Below, piece after piece: positions 16,612 to 25,003 of a DNA stretch of 51,740 nt; position 1 is the stretch's first letter, and the number at the start of each line of letters is the position of its first letter. This stretch comes from Candidatus Poribacteria bacterium (GTDB lineage: Bacteria; Poribacteria; WGA-4E; UBA9662). The stretch is taken from NCBI GenBank assembly GCA_012963885.1, contig DTUY01000296.1, positions 3,405-55,144 on the forward strand, in the 5' to 3' direction. The notes under the pieces were generated by a model. That model had not been told where the DNA came from, ran no database searches, and saw only the letters and a program-made list of their open reading frames with translations. A program made the position numbers and the translations under genes.

Positions 16612-18405
16612 CTAAAAATCAATATCTGCTTCAGCTAGAATCCGTTCAACGGCAACATTTAAATCTACGGTGCCAATATCACCTTCTTCCCGTACGCGTA
16701 TGGAAACAGTCCGATTCTCAACTTCACGCTCCCCTATAATAAGCATGTAAGGCACCTGTTGCAATCTAGCTTCACGAATCTTAGCGCCAATTTTATCATC
16801 CCGGCTATCCAATTCCGCACGAATCTGCTGAGATTTCAGTAGACTATGCACCTCTTTTGCATATTTAGTGAAACGCTCACTGATTGTCATGACAACGCAC
16901 TGTACCGGAGCAAGCCAAGTTGGGAAAGCACCTGCGTAGTGTTCAATGATGATGCCAATGAATCGCTCAAAACTACCATAAAGCGCGCGATGAATCACAA
17001 CTGGCCGTTCCATATTACCGCTGGCGGATGCGTATGTTAGATTAAAACGTTCTGGTAATTGAAAATCCAGTTGAACCGTTGCACACTGAAACTCGCGATT
17101 GAGAGAGTCTTTAACGTAAAAGTCGAGTTTAGGACCGTAAAATGCAGCATCGGCCGGATTGATCTCGAAGTCAAGGTCATTGTTTTTAAGCACACTTTCG
17201 AGTGCACTCTCTGCCTTGTTCCAGACGGCAGTGTTACCTATAAAATGATCTGGATTGCGTGTACTAAGAACACTTCGGAATGGTAAATCAAAGGTCTTGT
17301 AGATTCGCCGGATTAGGTCAATGATTCGATTGTGTTCTTCTTCAATCTGTTCTGGCATCACAAAATTATGAGCGTCATCTTGGCAGAACTGGCGAACACG
17401 TGTCAACCCGCTCAAAGCACCCGTAACCTCATTCCGGTGTAAGACACCTTGATCATATAATCGATAAGGTAAGTCCCTATAACTGCGACGTTTGCTTTTG
17501 AAGATTAACATATGAGCTGGGCAGTTCATCGGCTTGAGGCCACTCGATGGGTCACCTATTTCATTTGGGAAGGTAAACATGTCGTTACGGAAATGCTCCC
17601 AGTGACCGGATGTTTCCCACAACGATTTGTCGTAGATCAGTGGTGTGCGAACTTCATGGTAACCTTCATCCTGATAGAGTTTTCGTGCTTTTTCGGCAAG
17701 CTTATTATAGATAATGGTTCCTTTTGGCAACCAGAAGATGGAGCCAGCCGATTCTGGATGTGTTTGAAAGAGATCCAGTTTCTTTCCCAGTCGACGGTGA
17801 TCGCGCTTCTCGGCTTCTTCAAGCATTCGCAGATAACTATGTAACTCATCCTTAGTTGGCCAAGCTGTACCATAGACCCTCTGTAATTGCTCTCTGGTTT
17901 GATCCGCACGCCAGTAAGCCCCAGAAACCCGAAGTAATTTGAAATGCCGACATTCGCGCGTTTTTTCGACATGCGGTCCCTTGCATAAATCGGTAAAGTC
18001 ACCAGAATGGTAAACCGAGACATTATCACCTGAAACACCTTCACTTGCCGAATTAGCGTCCTGATTAGAAAGTCCATCAATCAATTCTAACTTGAACTTC
18101 TGGTTACGTTCACCAAACCATTCGCGTGCCTGATCAAAGGTCCAATCTTCCTGTAGAAAAGGTTCATTTGCCTTGATTAGGGTTTTCATATGTTTTTCAA
18201 TTTCTGGAAAATCATCAGGTGTGATTGGACGTGGTACTTCCATATCATAATAAAATTCATTGTCAATTGGTGGGCCGATGGCAAGTTTGATAGTCTTCTC
18301 GCCGTCATCAAATAGTTGCTGGACAGCATACGCCATGATATGGGCTGTTGAGTGTCTTATCCGATAGAGATATTCTTCCTTTTCAGGTAAAACTTGAGTG
18401 CTCAT
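16612..18405 (-). CDS. thrS: Threonyl-tRNA synthetase lacking the N-terminal TGS domain
   Basis: From ATG 18405 the protein has 597 residues; an upstream in-frame start at 18444 is less likely because AAGGA lies 11 nt before 18405. The sequence begins directly with the editing domain ('HSTAHIMAYA', with its second zinc-like motif 'DLCKGPHVE'), so the roughly 60-residue TGS domain of the E. coli type is absent. The catalytic core has zinc ligands in 'GLKPMNCPAHM', 'RQFCQDDAHNF' and 'VIHRALYGSFERFIG', and a normal anticodon-binding domain follows. Function: charging tRNA-Thr and clearing Ser-tRNA-Thr. It lies about 45 nt downstream of the terminator of a tRNA operon on the same strand. Confidence 0.95.
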   Translation of the reverse strand: MSTQVLPEKEEYLYRIRHSTAHIMAYAVQQLFDDGEKTIKLAIGPPIDNEFYYDMEVPRPITPDDFPEIEKHMKTLIKANEPFLQEDWTFDQAREWFGERNQKFKLELIDGLSNQDANSASEGVSGDNVSVYHSGDFTDLCKGPHVEKTRECRHFKLLRVSGAYWRADQTREQLQRVYGTAWPTKDELHSYLRMLEEAEKRDHRRLGKKLDLFQTHPESAGSIFWLPKGTIIYNKLAEKARKLYQDEGYHEVRTPLIYDKSLWETSGHWEHFRNDMFTFPNEIGDPSSGLKPMNCPAHMLIFKSKRRSYRDLPYRLYDQGVLHRNEVTGALSGLTRVRQFCQDDAHNFVMPEQIEEEHNRIIDLIRRIYKTFDLPFRSVLSTRNPDHFIGNTAVWNKAESALESVLKNNDLDFEINPADAAFYGPKLDFYVKDSLNREFQCATVQLDFQLPERFNLTYASASGNMERPVVIHRALYGSFERFIGIIIEHYAGAFPTWLAPVQCVVMTISERFTKYAKEVHSLLKSQQIRAELDSRDDKIGAKIREARLQQVPYMLIIGEREVENRTVSIRVREEGDIGTVDLNVAVERILAEADIDF

Positions 18406-18448
18406 CGTTGTATGCGTCCTTATCACAAGTGCTGACAAACACAAGAAA

Positions 18449-18476
18449 TAAAAAAAGAGAGCATCCCAGCTCTCTT
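18449..18476 (-). terminator. Intrinsic terminator of the tRNA operon
   Basis: On the minus strand AAGAGAGC-TGGGAT-GCTCTCTT forms an 8-bp stem (18476-18469 with 18462-18455) followed directly by a T-run (TTTTTT). It separates the tRNA operon from thrS. Confidence 0.88.
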
Positions 18477-18489
18477 AAGAATGATACGA

Positions 18490-18563
18490 TGGGCGGTACG
18501 GGATTCGAACCTGTGACCCCTTGCGTGTCGAGCAAGTACTCTAACCAACTGAGCTAACCGCCC
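18490..18563 (-). tRNA. tRNA-Val (anticodon GAC)
   Basis: A full cloverleaf is seen on the minus strand. The acceptor is GGGCGGT/ACCGCCC with discriminator A, the D arm is GCTC/GAGT, the anticodon stem is CTTGC/GCAAG with loop TCGACAC (anticodon GAC), and the T loop is TTCGAAT. Position 33 reads C rather than the near-universal U, and the T stem has one A-C mismatch. CCA is not encoded. Confidence 0.9.
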
Positions 18564-18579
18564 TTAAGTCTTGGTGACA

Positions 18580-18654
18580 TGGAGGTGGCGGTCGGAATCG
18601 AACCGACGTATAGAAGTTTTGCAGACTTCCGCCTTACCGCTTGGCTACGCCACC
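18580..18654 (-). tRNA. tRNA-Cys (anticodon GCA)
   Basis: The acceptor GGTGGCG/CGCCACC, anticodon stem GAAGT/ACTTC with loop CTGCAAA, and T stem GTCGG/CCGAC are all perfectly paired. The discriminator is T as expected for cysteine, and CCA is encoded. It is the middle gene of a three-tRNA operon. Confidence 0.95.
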
Positions 18655-18659
18655 CAAAA

Positions 18660-18731
18660 AGCGGGAAACGAGATTTGAACTCGCGACATTCACCTTGGCA
18701 AGGTGACACTCTACCACTGAGCTATTCCCGC
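18660..18731 (-). tRNA. tRNA-Gly (anticodon GCC)
   Basis: The acceptor is GCGGGAA/TTCCCGC, the D arm GCTC/GAGT, the anticodon stem TCACC/GGTGA with loop TTGCCAA, and the T arm GCGAG/CTCGT has one G-T wobble. The discriminator is T and CCA is not encoded. It is the first tRNA after the promoter and lies 5 nt before tRNA-Cys. Confidence 0.95.
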
Positions 18732-18748
18732 AGAAACTAACGGGTTAA

Positions 18749-18777
18749 ATTCTATCAATCTAAAACCAATTTGTCAA
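18749..18777 (-). promoter_or_regulatory. Promoter of the tRNA-Gly/Cys/Val operon
   Basis: On the minus strand TTGACA (18777-18772) and TAGAAT (18754-18749) are exactly 17 bp apart. The -10 box lies 18 nt before the first base of tRNA-Gly, a typical spacing for a stable-RNA promoter. Confidence 0.88.
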
Positions 18778-18950
18778 TAAAAAACCGCTTCTTACCTAAT
18801 TAGTGTTTATCAGCAATAATTTCGCGACCACTAGCGATTATTTTTAATCGAAGTCACCTTTCAAATCACTTCTACTAGAATTACTGAACCAGAATATTAG
18901 TATACCAAGATCTACAAACTGTTCTTATTTTAATTTATATTCTCTTCAAA

Positions 18951-19388
18951 TTATTTGAGTTTAATAATTCCTGTCCAGCGAAAAAAAAACGATTTTTTAA
19001 CCTGAATTGTATTTTGCTTGTAGTTTAATGCTTGAGACACCGATTTTAACATTTGTGGGAGATTTATAGGTTTTGCAATAAACGTGTATGCTCCAGCTTC
19101 AAAAGCTTCTAGTTTGACATTCGAACTCCGATTCGCACTCATGATGATTGCTGACAAGTTCGGATAGATTTGTCGTATTTGCTGGATTAGTTCTGGTCCC
19201 GTTGTATCGGGTAGATCATAGTCGGAAATCACCAGCGAAATCACACCTCTATGAATGATTTGAATTGCATCATATCCATTTTCAGCACAGGCAACTTCAT
19301 AGCCACCACGGCTTAGAACCTCATATAATACCTCGAGTGACTCAACATCATCATCAATAAGTAAGATTTTCCCACTGTGTACAATCAT
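18951..19388 (-). CDS. Stand-alone response-regulator receiver protein
   Basis: A 145-residue protein made of one CheY-like receiver domain plus a short basic tail. It has the acidic pair in 'LLIDDDVESLE', phosphoacceptor Asp56 in 'LVISDYDLPD', the switch Ser84 in 'IIMSANRS', and Lys106 in 'FIAKPINL'. There is no output domain, so it should act through protein contact or phosphotransfer. It has its own promoter (19451-19479) and no adjacent kinase; the soluble PAS kinase at 378-1601 is the only kinase in the window, and a link is speculative. Confidence 0.9.
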   Translation of the reverse strand: MIVHSGKILLIDDDVESLEVLYEVLSRGGYEVACAENGYDAIQIIHRGVISLVISDYDLPDTTGPELIQQIRQIYPNLSAIIMSANRSSNVKLEAFEAGAYTFIAKPINLPQMLKSVSQALNYKQNTIQVKKSFFFRWTGIIKLK

Positions 19389-19450
19389 AGTGACGTGATT
19401 TTGTGTTTTTTTTAGTGTTTAGCAATATACATGCCAATTAAAATTGGATT

Positions 19451-19479
19451 ATTATAGCCTTTAGTTAGCAGCTTGTTAA
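19451..19479 (-). promoter_or_regulatory. Promoter of the receiver-protein gene
   Basis: On the minus strand TTAACA (19479-19474) and TATAAT (19456-19451) are spaced by 17 bp, giving a leader of about 55 nt to the ATG at 19388. The remainder of the 19389-19720 gap holds only a weak 6-bp hairpin (19652-19670) downstream of trpA. Confidence 0.72.
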
Positions 19480-19720
19480 AGGCTACTGACGCAACAAGAT
19501 GCCATATTGACATAAAACACGAAATCTTACCTGCCAATGTGACGTGTGAAATACAAAACAGCACAGATTGCCTGATCTAAGTCAGTTACAAAATCCAGAT
19601 TTGGCTTTCAGTCGACCAGAAAATTAGCTCCTCATAATACGCGGAAAAGTAGGAAAACGCCTGTTTTTCCGGTCGTTCTCTATATTTTTTAAGCGGTGGA
19701 TTACTTAGGTTAAACGAGTG

Positions 19721-20545
19721 CTAAGGGACAGTAATTTCTTTAACACTTTTTGCAAGACCTTCAGCAAATCTTTTCACATTCAACAGCATCGCCGACTCAT
19801 CATCCAGATTTTCCTCGATGACCTTTACAATTGCACTTCCAACGATGACACCATCAGCAATCTGTGCCACTCGTTTCGCTTGATCTGGTGTTGAAACACC
19901 GAAGCCAACACAAATTGGTTTTCCTGTATGTTTCCGAATTTCTGTGACCATTGATCTAACCTCGTCTGAGATGACATTACGTACTCCCGTTACACCCGTT
20001 ACCGAGACGCAATAAATAAATCCTTTACTAAGTTCGGCAATCCTGACAATTCGGTTAGAAGTACTTGTCGGCGCAACGAGGAAAATTGTCGCTAGATCAC
20101 AATCGGAGACAGCTTCAAGTAAAGCCTCAGCTTCCTCCGGAGGCAGGTCCACGATAATTACGCCATCAGCACCGACCTCCATAGCTCGCTGACAAAACCC
20201 CTCAACACCCATTTGGAAGATAGGATTGTAATATCCCATTAATGTAATTGGAATGTCTGTCTCGCTTCTAAGGTCCGACACCAAATTAAGAATTTGATCA
20301 AGCGAAGTTCCGTGATAAAGCGATCTTTCACTTGCTTTCTGTATAGTTGGTCCATCAGCGACTGGATCGGAGAAAGGGATACCGAATTCGATTAGATCCG
20401 CCCCTGCTTTTTCAAGTGTCAGCAACAGTTTGCGACTCAGGTCAAGGGTCGGATCGCCTGCACATATATAAGGCATGAATGCTTTTTTTTTATTATTTTG
20501 CAGTTCTTTAAATTTGGCTTCAATTCTATTCAAGCTTAACCTCAC
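19721..20545 (-). CDS. trpA: Tryptophan synthase alpha chain
   Basis: A 274-residue TIM-barrel protein that splits indole-3-glycerol phosphate to indole and glyceraldehyde 3-phosphate and channels indole to TrpB. Catalytic Glu53 and Asp64 are both visible in '[16 protein letters not shown]'; the glycine-rich phosphate-binding segments 'GYYNPI', '[10 protein letters not shown]' and '[10 protein letters not shown]' are intact. Its ATG overlaps the trpB stop by 4 nt, so subunit synthesis is coupled. The other trp genes are not in the window. Confidence 0.97.
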   Translation of the reverse strand: MRLSLNRIEAKFKELQNNKKKAFMPYICAGDPTLDLSRKLLLTLEKAGADLIEFGIPFSDPVADGPTIQKASERSLYHGTSLDQILNLVSDLRSETDIPITLMGYYNPIFQMGVEGFCQRAMEVGADGVIIVDLPPEEAEALLEAVSDCDLATIFLVAPTSTSNRIVRIAELSKGFIYCVSVTGVTGVRNVISDEVRSMVTEIRKHTGKPICVGFGVSTPDQAKRVAQIADGVIVGSAIVKVIEENLDDESAMLLNVKRFAEGLAKSVKEITVP

Positions 20546-21753
20546 AATTCGATGCTGAGCGTTTCAGCGACTGTATACACATCCTTATCACCTCGTCCGG
20601 AAAGACACAGAATAACAATTTGAGACGCATTCATTTGCGGAACAGTGTTGGCAATATAGGCAACCGCATGAGAAGTTTCAAGAGCGGGAATAATACCTTC
20701 AGTTTCTGACAACAGTTTAAAACCTTCGATCGATTCATCGTCTTCAATTGAAACGTATTTGGCACGACCAGTTGCTCTATAAAAACTGTGTTCAGGACCA
20801 ACTGCAGGATAGTCTAAACCTGCAGAGATTGAGTGCGCAGGGGTAATCTGCCCATCCTTTCCCTGTAGTACATAGCACTTAGCACCATGGAAAACACCAA
20901 CACTTCCTGCGCCCAGCGATGCAGAATGTCTGCCGCTTAGAATGCTCTCACCTCCAGCTTCAACCCCAATCAATTCCACCGATTCGTCATGATAGAATGG
21001 ATAAAAAATACCAATGGCATTACTTCCGCCACCAACACAAGCAATTACCTGATTGGGCAAACACCCTTCCTTCTCAAGGATTTGTTCACGAGTTTCTCTG
21101 CCAATTATAGATTGAAAATCGCGCACAATCATTGGATATGGATGAGCCCCAACAACGGACCCGATTAATAAATGAGTAGTTCGGACGTTAGTAACCCAAT
21201 CACGCATACTTTCGTTGACAGCATCTTTTAGTGTTCGTGAACCTGAGGTAACGGGTGTCACTGTTGCTCCCATCAGCCGCATACGAAAAACGTTTAAAGA
21301 CTGCCGTTGAATATCCTCTTCACCCATATAAATTTCGCATTCGAGATTGAACTTGGCGCATACTGTGGCAGTTGCCACACCATGTTGTCCTGCTCCGGTT
21401 TCAGCAATAATACGCTCTTTGCCCATCTTTCGCGCGAGGATAATCTGCCCGAGAGCATTATTGATCTTGTGAGCACCAGTATGGTTGAGATCCTCACGCT
21501 TAAGATAAATTTTTGCCCCGCCCAGCTCTTCTGTCAGCCTGTCAGCATAATAAAGAGGATTGGGTCTACCGGCATACTGACGAAGGTAATAATTAAACTC
21601 CGCTTGAAACTCAGGATCACCCTTGATTGACATGTATGCTTCCTCAAGTTCAAGCAAAGCAGGCATTAAGGTTTCTGGGACATAACGTCCACCAAATTCA
21701 CCAAAATGCCCGGTTTGGTCTGGAATAGTTTGTTTCAATTTATACTTTTCCAT
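20542..21753 (-). CDS. trpB: Tryptophan synthase beta chain
   Basis: A PLP enzyme that joins indole and serine into tryptophan. Counting from ATG 21753 it has 403 residues; an upstream TTG extension of six codons has no support. PLP-Lys96 lies in '[13 protein letters not shown]', catalytic Glu118 in '[14 protein letters not shown]', and the phosphate site in '[10 protein letters not shown]'. The N-terminus '[19 protein letters not shown]' marks the TrpB1 type that pairs with TrpA. It starts 66 nt after the ccmD-like stop with no clear promoter or Shine-Dalgarno in the gap, so it may be read from the ccm genes. Confidence 0.97.
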   Translation of the reverse strand: MEKYKLKQTIPDQTGHFGEFGGRYVPETLMPALLELEEAYMSIKGDPEFQAEFNYYLRQYAGRPNPLYYADRLTEELGGAKIYLKREDLNHTGAHKINNALGQIILARKMGKERIIAETGAGQHGVATATVCAKFNLECEIYMGEEDIQRQSLNVFRMRLMGATVTPVTSGSRTLKDAVNESMRDWVTNVRTTHLLIGSVVGAHPYPMIVRDFQSIIGRETREQILEKEGCLPNQVIACVGGGSNAIGIFYPFYHDESVELIGVEAGGESILSGRHSASLGAGSVGVFHGAKCYVLQGKDGQITPAHSISAGLDYPAVGPEHSFYRATGRAKYVSIEDDESIEGFKLLSETEGIIPALETSHAVAYIANTVPQMNASQIVILCLSGRGDKDVYTVAETLSIEL

Positions 21754-21819
21754 AGCAGTATATTCAAACAATAGATAATTGATAGTTTTTTAGAGCCAGT
21801 CAATAGCCAGCATTTTAGC

Positions 21820-22170
21820 TTAGTTTTGTCGAGATTCTTCAATTAGCTCAACGCGTTTTAATAATTCTGCTTGTACTCGCACGAGGCGGAAAGTGTAAAC
21901 GACAAATATTAACCAGATGACAAAATAGGCCGAAACCAAATACTTTAAGCGTTTTATTTGGCGCTGTTCCAGTTTCGCTACCGATTTCTTAACCAGCATT
22001 TCTACCTTAGCCTCGTTGACAATCATGCCGCCTGCCACTTCATCAATTGACTCAGCTAAGGCCATAGAAATTTCGTCCGATGTAATTGTAACTGGTGTTT
22101 GTCCTAATACAAATAGTCCAAAAAAAAGGACAAATACACCTAAAATTAGGAGCAAAAAAATTTTTGGCAT
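21820..22170 (-). CDS. CcmD-like membrane protein with N-terminal extension
   Basis: From ATG 22170 (preceded by GGAGAG, 5 nt) the protein has 116 residues. It carries an N-terminal hydrophobic segment (signal or anchor), about 50 soluble residues, and a second membrane segment followed by a basic/acidic tail ('YLVSAYFVIWLIFVVYTFRL', then RVQAELLKRVELIEE). The second part matches the small CcmD protein, which stabilises the CcmC-haem-CcmE complex. It directly follows ccmC (22 nt). Classical CcmD has only one helix and 50-70 residues, so the N-terminal extension is an oddity. Confidence 0.7.
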   Translation of the reverse strand: MPKIFLLLILGVFVLFFGLFVLGQTPVTITSDEISMALAESIDEVAGGMIVNEAKVEMLVKKSVAKLEQRQIKRLKYLVSAYFVIWLIFVVYTFRLVRVQAELLKRVELIEESRQN

Positions 22171-22191
22171 CAATCTCTCCAAACTCTCTAG

Positions 22192-22866
22192 TTAACTATT
22201 CATTTGGTCGAACTGAAGCGCGTCAATTCGTGATTTTATCTGCATTGATTGCGTCCGCAAAATAAGGAGAAAAACATATAGTAGAGTTAATGCAAGCCAT
22301 GAGACTAACCAAGTCTTTGTCATAGATGGCGGGAGTTGGCTTTTGATATTAATTGAAGGGTGCAATCGATCCTGCCAAATTTCTACCGAGTAATATACTA
22401 TCGGGACATTCAAAAACGCAAGCACACCAAGCACAGACGAGTATGTTTTTCTAAGATCGATATCCAACATCGCTCGTAAAATAAAATAACCAATGTACAT
22501 TAACCAAAGAATTAGGGTACTTGTGAGCCGCGATTCCCAGTTCCACCAGGTTCCCCAAGCGGATCTCGCCCAAATTGGTCCGGTGATCAAGACAACGGTA
22601 CAGAAAACCAAGCCGAGTTCTGCAGAAGAGGAACCAAGAGCGTCAAATTTGTCGTCCCTTCTAATAAGGTAAATGATACTGCATACACACGTAAACGCAT
22701 ATGCGGTAAAGGCAACAAAAGCTGAAGAGACGTGGAAATAAAAAATTTTCTGGGTTTCCAACATCGTTTCTTCAACCGCGGCATAACCAAAAACCAGATA
22801 TATGGACCAAAACAGACTGCTTGCTCCTAGGAAACCGACAAATAGAGTGAAATTAGCGTTCTTCAC
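22192..22866 (-). CDS. ccmC: Haem exporter / cytochrome c maturation protein CcmC
   Basis: A 224-residue integral membrane protein with six hydrophobic segments. The tryptophan-rich haem-handling motif reads WGTWWNWESRLTS (WWNWE at 107-111; the usual form is WWxWD), and two candidate axial histidines are His45 in 'FYFHVSSAF' and His169 in 'DRLHPSI'. CcmC presents haem to CcmE on the periplasmic side for c-type cytochrome assembly. The GTG start is preceded by GAAGG. It lies 3 nt after ccmB and 22 nt before the ccmD-like gene. Confidence 0.92.
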   Translation of the reverse strand: MKNANFTLFVGFLGASSLFWSIYLVFGYAAVEETMLETQKIFYFHVSSAFVAFTAYAFTCVCSIIYLIRRDDKFDALGSSSAELGLVFCTVVLITGPIWARSAWGTWWNWESRLTSTLILWLMYIGYFILRAMLDIDLRKTYSSVLGVLAFLNVPIVYYSVEIWQDRLHPSINIKSQLPPSMTKTWLVSWLALTLLYVFLLILRTQSMQIKSRIDALQFDQMNS

Positions 22867-22869
22867 CTT

Positions 22870-23565
22870 TTAGCCTTCGATAACAAACTCAAAAAGTAGA
22901 TATGAAATCGTCAAAAACACTATACTATATAGAATTAATAATGTAATCCAGAAAGTCCCTCGAAGAGATTCAGTCAATAATAGTGAAACCGTACACTTTG
23001 TTCCTGCCATAATCACTGGAAGTACCAATGGAAGAAGCAACACGGAAAGCAGGCTCTCTTTTCCGCCTGTGGTTGAGGCCATTCCTGATAAAATCACGCC
23101 AACAGCACAAAGACCTAACGTTCCAATGCTGAGTATCCCCAGTAGTTTAAACAAGGTCATTACAGATACTGAATTAAGTGACTCAACAAATTGGAGTGAA
23201 ACCGGCGTGAGGATGAATGCTAATATAGTCAAGAAAATGAAATTACTCAAAACTTTGGAAAGATAAAAATTACTGGGATCGATCCCAGCCAATCGAATAA
23301 TGTGTATGGCACCATTTGCTCGTTCAATATCAAAAGATCGAGTTAATGCAATGATCCCTGCAAAAACAAAGGCAACCCACAAAACGCTTGCCGCTAGTTT
23401 GCTGCGTTCCTCTAGATCAAGAGGGAAAACTGGTCCGACGGCAAAACTGAAGACAAGAACAACTAATAGACTGAACATGAAGATTAATGCTAAGGTGTCC
23501 TTTGTTCGGAACTGCAGGATCAAATCTTTCTGAGTTAACCAAAGGATTTGCCGAATCGCATTCAT
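22870..23565 (-). CDS. ccmB: Haem exporter protein B (ABC permease component)
   Basis: From ATG 23565 (231 residues; an upstream TTG at 23622 would add 19) the protein has about six membrane helices and the CcmB-typical start 'WLTQKDLILQFRTKDTLA' with 'FEVERANGAIHIIRLAGIDP'-like text (here FDIERANGAIH). CcmB is the membrane part of the CcmAB transporter that drives release of holo-CcmE. The ATPase CcmA is not in this cluster and must be encoded elsewhere or be divergent. It is followed 3 nt later by ccmC. Confidence 0.9.
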   Translation of the reverse strand: MNAIRQILWLTQKDLILQFRTKDTLALIFMFSLLVVLVFSFAVGPVFPLDLEERSKLAASVLWVAFVFAGIIALTRSFDIERANGAIHIIRLAGIDPSNFYLSKVLSNFIFLTILAFILTPVSLQFVESLNSVSVMTLFKLLGILSIGTLGLCAVGVILSGMASTTGGKESLLSVLLLPLVLPVIMAGTKCTVSLLLTESLRGTFWITLLILYSIVFLTISYLLFEFVIEG

Positions 23566-23642
23566 TAAAAGTGGAAAGTAAAAGAACAAAATATGGTGTT
23601 TATTGACCGATTGCCAATTCAAATTCCAAATCTGTAATTTTA

Positions 23643-24938
23643 TTACTTTTTTGGAAAACCTTCCTCAAGTGCTAGTATTGCATAGCAAGTTACCAAAAGA
23701 GTATCTCTCTCTTTCCATCCTCCATCTGAGTTTTTCCAGTAGCCGACAACAAGCTGATCATCAGCCGCATTCTCAATCACCTGCTCCCTTATTAAATGTG
23801 CGGAGAGTTCTTTGTACCATTTGTGTCCGTTACCTCTTGAATCGTCAATCGTATCTTTGCCAAAAAGACTTAGTGTTTTTGCCATCATATAGTAGGTATA
23901 ATACAGGTCATGTTTTTCCTGTCTGCCTTTCATTCCATGATTTCCCTTGAGCGAATAATTTTGACTTACCCAATCAAAAGCCCTCGTAATACGGACATCG
24001 TACTTGTCGATCTCGTCGTATTTATCGAAGGATTCACAGAGTAACAAACTCAAAAGTCCTGTGTATGTCATGCTGGCATAAGATGTTGGCATCTTCTTGT
24101 TCGCTTTACTTTCACCACTTGGTGCATATACGAAGCCACCATCATTGGGCCCATTATCTACCCATTGATCCCGATCGTTTGTCGCGATTAGATTCTGGCA
24201 TCTTGAGATGAAGATCATGGCTCGTTCCCAGATTAAAACATCATTTTCACGGCTCTCCTCACTCTGACTTTCCTTAATAGCTTGCAGTGCGAACGAAAGA
24301 TTTAACAGATCATTGACTGCCTCACGACTCCCATAACCGATACCTCCGTAATACTTGCCATCTGCGTCGACAATATTTTGTAGTCCCTTAACATAGTTTC
24401 TAGCCTTGTTAATGAGTTGTTGATATTCCTTTTTCTGGTTCTCCCCCGTGGTTGTTTCTTTAACTAATTCTAAGGTCATGATAGCAAGAGATGTATCATA
24501 ACATGGCAATCTGGGGAGTTTTTCCTCATCATAGATACTGCCATCCCGATTCTGCATTTCAATCAATGATTTGATCGCTTTTTCTAGGAACGGAGTTTCA
24601 TCTGAATACTCCGTTCCATCTGAAGATTTTCCTGTCGGATGTTTGAGAAAAGCACTGATTACAAGTGCTGTCATTCGTGGATGATCGCGGAATAAACCGT
24701 TGATGCCCTGTTGTAGTCTCAGCCAATTCAGGCCCCGATCAATCGCCGCTAATATTCGTTGGTTTCCATAGTCCTTGAGCAGTTCGTCCAATCTTGCTGG
24801 TCTCTGACTAGTAGACAAGGTGACAACAACTAATAGGAAAAATAAACCAAGTAAAATTCGCAGACCGACTTTTAGCTCTGTCCTGAGGCGACTATTTTTC
24901 AAGTTAAGATTTTGAAGTTCAAAAAGCAAATGGAGCAC
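23643..24938 (-). CDS. Prenyltransferase/squalene-oxidase-fold repeat protein
   Basis: A 431-residue protein starting at GTG with a strong AAGGGG site 6 nt upstream. It has an N-terminal membrane segment (about 24-45), then an alpha/alpha-toroid of repeats: 'RGLNWLRLQQGINGLF', 'AIKSLIEMQNRDGSIYDEE', 'YGGIGYGSREAVNDLLNL' and 'DGGWKERDTLLVTCYAILAL', ending in a QW-like repeat. No DxDD or DxxTAE cyclase motif was seen, so a terpene cyclase is unlikely; many such planctomycete/poribacterial proteins have no known role. It should be membrane-anchored with the toroid outside. It lies upstream of ccmB on the same strand and may be co-transcribed. Confidence 0.82.
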   Translation of the reverse strand: MLHLLFELQNLNLKNSRLRTELKVGLRILLGLFFLLVVVTLSTSQRPARLDELLKDYGNQRILAAIDRGLNWLRLQQGINGLFRDHPRMTALVISAFLKHPTGKSSDGTEYSDETPFLEKAIKSLIEMQNRDGSIYDEEKLPRLPCYDTSLAIMTLELVKETTTGENQKKEYQQLINKARNYVKGLQNIVDADGKYYGGIGYGSREAVNDLLNLSFALQAIKESQSEESRENDVLIWERAMIFISRCQNLIATNDRDQWVDNGPNDGGFVYAPSGESKANKKMPTSYASMTYTGLLSLLLCESFDKYDEIDKYDVRITRAFDWVSQNYSLKGNHGMKGRQEKHDLYYTYYMMAKTLSLFGKDTIDDSRGNGHKWYKELSAHLIREQVIENAADDQLVVGYWKNSDGGWKERDTLLVTCYAILALEEGFPKK

Positions 24939-25003
24939 AAAAACCCCTTATCAATAATTTTTGTTGTGTTTTGTGCTCATATCCGAAAAAGGCAAACAGG
25001 TAG

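Noticed and set aside
18406..18447. T-box leader in front of thrS
   Set aside because: The gap after the tRNA terminator is about 45 nt, far too short for a T-box specifier stem and antiterminator.
19652..19670. Terminator after trpA
   Set aside because: The stem is only 6 A/T-rich base pairs and is not followed by a proper T-run on the minus strand.
23643..24938. Squalene-hopene cyclase
   Set aside because: The toroid repeats are present but no DxDD motif is seen, the length is too short, and there is an N-terminal membrane anchor.
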